Shown here one piece after another: positions 58,506 to 64,000 of a DNA stretch of 64,000 nucleotides (positions are counted from its first letter, which is position 1; the number at the start of each line of letters is the position of its first letter). The notes beneath the pieces were generated by a model that was not told where the DNA came from, ran no database searches, and saw only the letters and a list, made by a program, of their open reading frames with translations. This DNA is from Chthonomonadaceae bacterium (GTDB lineage: Bacteria > Armatimonadota > Fimbriimonadia > Fimbriimonadales > Fimbriimonadaceae), in NCBI GenBank assembly GCA_015709495.1, contig CP054189.1:2294001-2358000 (forward strand), read 5' to 3'. The translations under genes were made by a program, and so were the position numbers.

Positions 58506-61040
58506 CTAGTAGGGCTTGTCGGGTAGGTGTACCTTCACGGAAGTGGTGTATGAGGATTCGCCGATTTGAAGCGTGACGCGGTAGTCGCCAGGCACGATCC
58601 GGGTTCGCCCCCTAGGCGTCCAAACCGCCACGTTCATCCCCTTTTCGACGTTCGCCGTAAGGCTCCCGACGGTCTCTCCGCCCGCGTTGGTGATCGTGAT
58701 CCTCGCGTTGCCTTCCTTCGCTTCCTTGGAATAGAACCAGATTCGAGTCCCCGGTTGCGTGTTGCGCGAAACCCAAAGCGCGTCGCCCTCGAATCCCATT
58801 CCCGTCAGTCCACCCATAAGCACGATATCTTGTGGCTTGGCGAGCGTTACGTCTTCGTTCAGCTTCTCTTGGGACAGCGCTTCGAGTCCGTTCACGTCAA
58901 GAATCCAGATCCCGCGTCCGTGGGTTCCGATCACCAAATCCAGTTCGCGCGGGTGAACTTCCAGGTCGTGAACCGCAACGGTGGGGAATCCTTCGGTCAG
59001 CTTCGTCCAACTGGTCCCCTTATCGAGCGAAATGTGCAAGCCCATCTCCGTCCCGAGGTACAGCAGGTCCGGGTTGTTGACGCCCTCCTTGATGACGTAG
59101 GCACAGTCTCCGACCTGAGGCAGTCCGTTCGTGATCTTGGTCCAAGTCTGGCCGTAGTCCTCGGTGACGTACACGTACATGTTGTAGTCGTCCGTTCTGT
59201 GCCCGTCGAAAGTGGCGTAGGCCCGGCCTTCGGCGTAGCGGGAGGCGGTAACTCGCGAGCACCAGGTGTTTTGCGGTACGCCGTGTACGTTGTTGACGAC
59301 GTTGTCCCAGGTCACTCCGCCGTCTTTGGTGACGTGGACGAGCCCGTCGTCCGTGCCGACCCAAATCAGTCCCGGCTTCATCGGGGATTCACTGATCGTG
59401 ATGATCGTGCAATGGCGCTCGGCGCCCGTGTTCTCCGGCGTCACGCTTCCTTCGCCCGGCCTCTGCTTGTCGGGGTCGTTCGTGGTGAGGTCGGGGCTAA
59501 TCACGTCCCAAGTATCGCCACGGTTCACCGACCGGAAGAGCTTGTTGCCGCCGAAGTAAACGGTACGTGGGTTGTGCGGAGACAGCACGATCGGCGAGCT
59601 CCAGTTGAACCGGTACCGCTCCCCCTGCGGCGCGCGAGGGCGAATCGATCTCCGCGAGCCATCGGAGAGGTCCGACCGGCCGATCGCCCCGCCTTGGCTC
59701 TCGGAATAAACGGTCGCCCAGTCCGTGGGATCCACCTGGACGTGAAAACCGTCACCGCCGCTTATCATGAACCAATCGAAGAAGGCCACTCCGCCGCGGG
59801 GCGTTTGTGTGGGCGCACCCCAGGTTCCGTTGTCCTGAAGGCCCCCATACACGTAATAGGGCCTGCGGAAATCGAAAGCGATCGCGTAGAACTGGCTGAC
59901 CGGGATGTGGTCGAGGTGCTGCCAGGTGTCGCCACGATCCCGGCTCAAACCGACCCCACCGTCCTGCCCGATGATCATGTGATTGTTGTCCGTGGGATCG
60001 ATCCACATGGCGTGGTGATCGACGTGGACGGTAGTGCGGAAGTTGCGGAACGTCTTGCCCTGGTCTTCGCTAAAGCGCATCTGAACGCCCGGCACGTAAA
60101 CCCGGTTGGCGTCGAGAGGGTCCTGACGAGGGATACTGAAATAGAACGGGCGGGGGTTCTCCCGACTCATTCTCGTCCAAGATTCTCCTCCATCCGTGCT
60201 GCGGAAGAACCCGCCTTCCTTGTTCTCGATCGTCGCGATCACAACCTTCGGGTCTGCATAAGAGTAGTCGATCCCCATCCTCCCGATGGGACCTTCCGGC
60301 ATCCCCTTGGTGACCTTCTTGAAGGTCTTTCCGCCGTCGGTTGAACGATAGAGTCCGCTTCCGGGACCGCCGCTGATGAAGGTCCACGGCTTTCGGTCGC
60401 GCTGCCACATGGCAACCAGCATGTTGCGAGGGTTCTTGGGATCGACGGCCATGTCGATCACTCCCGTCTTGTCGTCGACGTAAAGGACGCGTTCCCAAGT
60501 TTTTCCACCGTCGCTGGTTCGATAGAGGCCCCGCTCTTCGTTGGGCCCCCAAAGGTGCCCGAGCGCACCAACGAACACTTCGTCCGGCTTGCTCGGGTTG
60601 ACGTAGATGTCTCCGATGTGCCTGGAATCCTTGAGGCCCATGTGCGCCCAGGTCTTGCCACCGTCGATCGACTTGTAGACGCCGTCGCCCCAAGCGACTG
60701 AGTTTCGGCTCGTCTGCTCGCCGGTACCCACCCAGACGATGTCGGGGTTCGTTTGGCAAACCGCCACCGCGCCGATGGTGATGGACGATTCTCGCTCAAA
60801 GACCGGCGTGAGCGTCAGACCCCCGTTCAGGGTCTTAAACAGCCCCCCGGACGCGCTTCCGACATAGAAGATGCGCGGCTCCTTTTCATAGACCGCAATC
60901 GCTGACACGCGGCCCGCCATCGCGGTCGAACCGAGATTCCGGGGCGCTAACCCACGAAGCAGCTCGGCTTGACCCCAAGTAAGAGCCGAAACGACGAAAG
61001 CGGCCAACACGACCGCGCTAGTTCGGAGACGGTTGCTCAT
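58506..61040 (-). CDS. Large exported beta-propeller protein (sortilin/Vps10 and BNR-repeat like)
   Basis: Encodes 844 residues. Signal peptide (TSAVVLAAFVVSALTWGQ), then two beta-propellers over residues 30-690 with many Asp-box/BNR-type repeats (SADGGKTW-like: KSIDGGKTWAHMG, RTSDGGKTWERVL, RSTDGGKTFKKVT, SRDRGDTWQHL, TKDGGVTWDNV, TEDYGQTWTKI) and a C-terminal beta sandwich (about 760-840). Such proteins are common in acidobacteria, planctomycetes and Bacteroidota and bind or cleave glycans or peptides; substrate unknown. No enzyme motif identified by eye. Confidence 0.85.
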   Translation of the reverse strand: MSNRLRTSAVVLAAFVVSALTWGQAELLRGLAPRNLGSTAMAGRVSAIAVYEKEPRIFYVGSASGGLFKTLNGGLTLTPVFERESSITIGAVAVCQTNPDIVWVGTGEQTSRNSVAWGDGVYKSIDGGKTWAHMGLKDSRHIGDIYVNPSKPDEVFVGALGHLWGPNEERGLYRTSDGGKTWERVLYVDDKTGVIDMAVDPKNPRNMLVAMWQRDRKPWTFISGGPGSGLYRSTDGGKTFKKVTKGMPEGPIGRMGIDYSYADPKVVIATIENKEGGFFRSTDGGESWTRMSRENPRPFYFSIPRQDPLDANRVYVPGVQMRFSEDQGKTFRNFRTTVHVDHHAMWIDPTDNNHMIIGQDGGVGLSRDRGDTWQHLDHIPVSQFYAIAFDFRRPYYVYGGLQDNGTWGAPTQTPRGGVAFFDWFMISGGDGFHVQVDPTDWATVYSESQGGAIGRSDLSDGSRRSIRPRAPQGERYRFNWSSPIVLSPHNPRTVYFGGNKLFRSVNRGDTWDVISPDLTTNDPDKQRPGEGSVTPENTGAERHCTIITISESPMKPGLIWVGTDDGLVHVTKDGGVTWDNVVNNVHGVPQNTWCSRVTASRYAEGRAYATFDGHRTDDYNMYVYVTEDYGQTWTKITNGLPQVGDCAYVIKEGVNNPDLLYLGTEMGLHISLDKGTSWTKLTEGFPTVAVHDLEVHPRELDLVIGTHGRGIWILDVNGLEALSQEKLNEDVTLAKPQDIVLMGGLTGMGFEGDALWVSRNTQPGTRIWFYSKEAKEGNARITITNAGGETVGSLTANVEKGMNVAVWTPRGRTRIVPGDYRVTLQIGESSYTTSVKVHLPDKPY

Positions 61041-61176
61041 GAGTCCTCAGTCAATTCATTGAGGGTTTTCGACGTCCCCAAGGGAACTCCTCTCAACTTT
61101 AGTACTCACCACGAGCAAGGATGTGGCAGCGAACTTCTGCCGGAGGGGGACGGCAGCGTTCTTTGCGCCCTTGAAC

Positions 61177-61620
61177 TTAGCGCCGATGGGCGATCTCTTC
61201 GGGCCAAAGGTTACGAACGGGTTTCGGGAGGAGGTGGGCCACGTCGCGCATCTCCCCAGCGGAAATCCGCTCTGAAAGGAAGCCAAATACCGTGCGGACG
61301 GGCTGCTCGGGAGAGTCCTTCCAACGCCCATCGAAGCGATCGACCACGTCGCCCAAGAACGCCTCGCGAGAGCGTTCGAAAGTGGCCTCCGAACCCGGGT
61401 TCCAACCTTCGAAGTACATGCCCCGAATGAGCATGGGCATCTGCGCGGCAAACTCCGCGCTCTCGTCGACGGTGAGGCGGTCGCGAAGCGCATGAAGGAC
61501 GGTTCGCAGGGCTTGATAGGCCTCCTGGGAGCTGGCAGAGCCTATCTTCGTCGAAAGGTCCTTCAGCCAGAGATTCGACTTCTGCAACGTGCTTTCGAAT
61601 ACGGGAAGGGAAGCGTTCAT
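61177..61620 (-). CDS. DUF2267-domain protein
   Basis: Encodes 147 residues. Pattern QEAYQALRTVLHALRDRLTV plus DESAEFAAQMPMLIRGMYFE and RTVFGFLSERISAGEMRDVA is characteristic of DUF2267, small helical proteins found beside CBS, Usp and Hsp20 genes. Function unknown, linked to stress conditions. GAGGAG precedes its ATG. Same strand and close to the CBS gene, so co-transcribed with it. Confidence 0.85.
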   Translation of the reverse strand: MNASLPVFESTLQKSNLWLKDLSTKIGSASSQEAYQALRTVLHALRDRLTVDESAEFAAQMPMLIRGMYFEGWNPGSEATFERSREAFLGDVVDRFDGRWKDSPEQPVRTVFGFLSERISAGEMRDVAHLLPKPVRNLWPEEIAHRR

Positions 61621-61642
61621 TTCAACTCCTCATCGCCTGGTG

Positions 61643-62071
61643 TCAGGCGAGAACGTACGCGGATTCGGCCTTCAGGACCGAGGCCACATTCGCGAGTCCC
61701 GCGCCGAGATATTGGATGACGTCATCGAGGCTGAATAGTCCTCGAATGCGACCCGAGTCATCGACGACGGGGTAGCGGCGGAACGGGCGCTTTCGGACGA
61801 GTTCAAGCGCCTCGTGGAGGTCCAGCCGGTGGTTGAGGGTGACGACATCGGAGGTCATGATCTCCTCCACGCCGACCTTCTTGGCGTCGAGGCCCGGATT
61901 GACGAGTCTCAGAACGATGTCCCGGTCCGTGAGAATGCCCTCCGCCTTGCCCTCATGGACGACCAGCACACAACCCACGTTCTTCGACTCCATGAGCTTG
62001 GCAGCCTCGGCGATGGGAGTCCCCAGGTCGACGGCGACGACTTCAGGGTGCGAGAAGCTTAGAATGGTCAT
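61643..62071 (-). CDS. CBS-domain-pair protein
   Basis: Encodes 142 residues with two CBS motifs (DLGTPIAEAAKLMESKNVGC, VVHEGKAEGILTDRDIVLRL; then RLDLHEALELVRKRPFRRYP, VVDDSGRIRGLFSLDDVIQY). Stand-alone CBS pairs bind adenine nucleotides and can act as energy sensors. AAGGAGGT seven bases before ATG. In a stress-type cluster with DUF2267 and Hsp20. Confidence 0.9.
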   Translation of the reverse strand: MTILSFSHPEVVAVDLGTPIAEAAKLMESKNVGCVLVVHEGKAEGILTDRDIVLRLVNPGLDAKKVGVEEIMTSDVVTLNHRLDLHEALELVRKRPFRRYPVVDDSGRIRGLFSLDDVIQYLGAGLANVASVLKAESAYVLA

Positions 62072-62140
62072 CGCAAACCTCCTTGGAAGGATGGGGGAGG
62101 AAAGGGGCCGATGACGAGGCCCCTTTCCTCGGGAGACGGG

Positions 62141-62566
62141 TCAGTCGACGGTAACGGTGACCTTGTGAGGGGCGGCCTGGGAAACCTTCGGCGCTGTAAC
62201 CTTCAGCACTCCGTTGGAAACCTCGGCGACCACCCTATCCTCCGCCACTGGCGTCGTCAAGGCGTATCGCCTATGAAACGAGCCGTAGCAGCGTTCTCGT
62301 CGGATGTAGTCGTCGGCGCGGTCCTCGTTTGAGAACTCGCGCTTTCCTGAAAGGGTGAGCGTGTCTCCCAAGACTTCGACTTCGATATCCTTGGGGTCGA
62401 TTCCGGGAACGTCGGCGTAGAAGATGAACGCCTCGTCGGTTTCCTTGACATCCACGTGTGGACGCCACCCGGTTCTTAGCTCATCGAGGGGAGGAAGCAA
62501 CTCGTCGATCAGCCTCGACCAGCGGTCGAAAGGCTGAATGTTGGATTGGGTTTGCAGTATCGACAT
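62141..62566 (-). CDS. Small heat-shock protein Hsp20
   Basis: Encodes 141 residues. The alpha-crystallin domain reads VDVKETDEAFIFYADVPGID, then VEVLGDTLTLSGKRE, GSFHRRYALTTPVAED and ends NGVLKVTAPK. Keeps aggregation-prone proteins soluble under stress. TAGGAGGT before the ATG. Lead gene of the minus-strand cluster with CBS and DUF2267. Confidence 0.93.
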   Translation of the reverse strand: MSILQTQSNIQPFDRWSRLIDELLPPLDELRTGWRPHVDVKETDEAFIFYADVPGIDPKDIEVEVLGDTLTLSGKREFSNEDRADDYIRRERCYGSFHRRYALTTPVAEDRVVAEVSNGVLKVTAPKVSQAAPHKVTVTVD

Positions 62567-62821
62567 TCGCCTAACCTCCTATGGGGTTTGAGCGTCCCGA
62601 AAGCTGTGTGATCTCCGCTGTAGTGCCAGTTTGAGGTACTTCCGGGAGCGCTATGCCCAGCATATTCGCCGGGCCTTCGAGCTACTATGATAGACGTCAT
62701 ACAAACAGGATTCGGGTTCAGGGCACGATAGATCTGTCGCGGGAGGCGAGCTAGGGTCCCTGACCACGAAGATCGCAACCTCCGGAAAGGACATTTCGCC
62801 CCCGCGTCGAATTCTCCCCCC

Positions 62822-64000
62822 ATGACGCTAACGATCCTTGCCGTGCTCATGGCGATCGGGCAGACTCCCGAAGCCCCGTCCCAAGACCTCGACCTGCTTT
62901 CCCGAGCGATCGGCATTCACGCCAAGTACCCCCTCATCGACGGGCACAACGACCTCCCCTGGCGCCTCCGGGCTCTCAATCAGAGAAACCCCATGGCGCT
63001 CGACATCAGCAAGAGGCTCGACGATGGGCAGACCGACATTCCGCGCCTGCGAGAAGGCGGGCTGAGCGGTCAGTTTTGGTCGGTGTATGTGCCCGCTACG
63101 CTGACAGGGGATGAGGCCGTTCGAACCACGAAGGAGCAAATCGGGATCGTCTACAAGCTGGCGAGGACGTATCCCGACGTGTTCGAAATCTGCACGACCG
63201 CCGAGCAAGTGGATCGAACCTTCCAAAAGGGCCGGATCGCCTCGCTGATCGGGATGGAAGGGGGGCACTCCATCAACGCCTCGCTCGACGTGCTCCGCGA
63301 TATGTACTTTCTTGGGGCAAGATACATGACCCTCACGCACTCCAAGAACACGCCTTGGGCGGACTCAGCGACCGACACCCCTCAGCACGGCGGCCTCACG
63401 GAGTTTGGAGTTGAAGTCGTGCGCGAGATGAACCGGTTGGGAATGCTCGTGGACCTTTCTCATGTATCGGAGGAGACCATGAACGACGTGCTCGACGTGG
63501 CCGAGGCGCCGGTAATCTTCTCACACTCCAGCGCGCGGGCGATTTGCGGGCACGCGCGCAACGTCCCGGACGGCGTTCTGAAGAGGTTGAAGTCCAACGG
63601 CGGAGTCGTCATGGTCGTGATTCTCGATTCCTACGTCTCGGAAGAACTGCGGCTCTGGCAAGAAGCCCGGCAGGAGCACCGTCGAAGCCTGGACGTTCAG
63701 GCTGTCGGAGTCGAGGCCATCGAAGCTCAGATGCGGGAGTGGGAGCGCAGGAACCCGCAACCCAAGGCCACGCTCGCGCAGGTGGCGGATCATATCGACC
63801 ACGTTCGAAAGGTCGCGGGCATCGACCACATCGGGATCGGAGGCGACTACGATGGGGGTGGCGGAGTCGAGGGACTCGAGGATGTGTCGAAGTATCCGAT
63901 GCTGACAGCCGAACTGCTCAAGAGAGGATATTCTACATCGGATATCGGCAAGATCCTGGGACTCAACGTTCTGAGAGCGATGCGTGGAGCTGAGAAGACC
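62822..64000 (+). CDS. Membrane dipeptidase (renal dipeptidase, M19), 3' end outside window
   Basis: Open from ATG 62822 to the window end: 393 codons without stop. Signal sequence (TLTILAVLMAIGQTPEAP), then the M19 metal motif LIDGHNDLPWRL (HxD), FWSVYVPATLTG, IASLIGMEGGHS (bridging Glu), LVDLSHVS (His), IFSHSSARAICGHARNVPD (His) and HIGIGGDYDGGGG. Zn-dependent hydrolysis of dipeptides, including some D-amino-acid peptides. Full family length is about 400-420 residues, so little is missing. Confidence 0.92.
   Translation, partial: MTLTILAVLMAIGQTPEAPSQDLDLLSRAIGIHAKYPLIDGHNDLPWRLRALNQRNPMALDISKRLDDGQTDIPRLREGGLSGQFWSVYVPATLTGDEAVRTTKEQIGIVYKLARTYPDVFEICTTAEQVDRTFQKGRIASLIGMEGGHSINASLDVLRDMYFLGARYMTLTHSKNTPWADSATDTPQHGGLTEFGVEVVREMNRLGMLVDLSHVSEETMNDVLDVAEAPVIFSHSSARAICGHARNVPDGVLKRLKSNGGVVMVVILDSYVSEELRLWQEARQEHRRSLDVQAVGVEAIEAQMREWERRNPQPKATLAQVADHIDHVRKVAGIDHIGIGGDYDGGGGVEGLEDVSKYPMLTAELLKRGYSTSDIGKILGLNVLRAMRGAEKT

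Noticed and set aside
58566-60344. 592-residue plus-strand ORF opposite the beta-propeller gene
   Set aside because: Shadow frame; Asp-box repeats on the minus strand are unambiguous.
1-64000. CRISPR array
   Set aside because: No regularly spaced direct repeats with unique spacers; the only array (19804-20120) has homologous units throughout.

Overview
The window is GC-rich DNA (by eye about 60 percent G+C) from a bacterial chromosome with densely packed genes, many sharing ATGA-type overlaps. It encodes lipoproteins with lipoboxes, a PEP-CTERM-type protein, Mfd, IspH, RqcH/NFACT, LCP and flotillin genes. Many promoters have a TANNNT -10 box only 5 to 10 bases before the start codon, so leaderless mRNAs look common. 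This mix would suit Armatimonadota (Fimbriimonadia-like) or a similar environmental lineage. No rRNA or other marker allows a firm placement, so taxonomy is inference.

Region 1 (1-13.6 kb) is an accessory island. Its left edge is an IS3-family element. Seven pieces of one gene, the C-terminal ATPase half of UvrA, then recur along the island, all on the plus strand. One (2717-3733) is complete and has its own promoter; the other six are remnants. Between them lie cargo modules: an ArsR-MerTP-AhpD metal/redox operon; an Xre-ImmA/IrrE pair; a run of small unknown genes including a 52-residue DnaJ-type zinc-finger protein; an NhaP2-like cation/proton antiporter; a defence operon with a type II-like Thoeris pair (TIR-like ThsB and membrane-macro ThsA) behind an HTH/nucleotidyltransferase pair; and a DinB-family gene. 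Short palindromic elements, mostly multiples of 3 bp, are inserted inside the UvrA remnants and were not noticed elsewhere.

Region 2 (13.6-18.6 kb) starts with a yybP-ykoY-type (manganese) riboswitch with an intrinsic terminator, followed by amphi-Trp, TerC and a tandem UspA protein, then a secreted TIM-barrel-like protein on the other strand.

Region 3 (18.6-37.6 kb) holds chorismate mutase/prephenate dehydrogenase, a 57-58 bp tandem repeat array, a GH65-like lipoprotein, a NodB-like deacetylase, a YhaO/YhaN (SbcD/SbcC-like) pair, a branched-chain amino-acid ABC transporter (LivK-H-M-G, no LivF here), two SPFH/flotillin proteins with an NfeD-like protein, and a calcineurin-type phosphoesterase.

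Region 4 (37.6-64 kb) is mostly housekeeping and envelope genes: AtoE-type transporter, cupin, a PEP-CTERM gene broken by an in-frame TGA, RqcH, a membrane/DUF4129/DUF4350 operon, a LolA-like protein, PhyH dioxygenase, a GAF histidine kinase with LCP and pseudopilin-like genes, HNH endonuclease, Mfd, IspH, a Crp/Fnr regulator, a large beta-propeller (sortilin-like) exoprotein, a DUF2267/CBS/Hsp20 stress cluster and a membrane dipeptidase cut by the window end.

The most unusual features are the UvrA-half-gene-punctuated cargo array with its palindromic insertions, and the Thoeris-type operon inside it.
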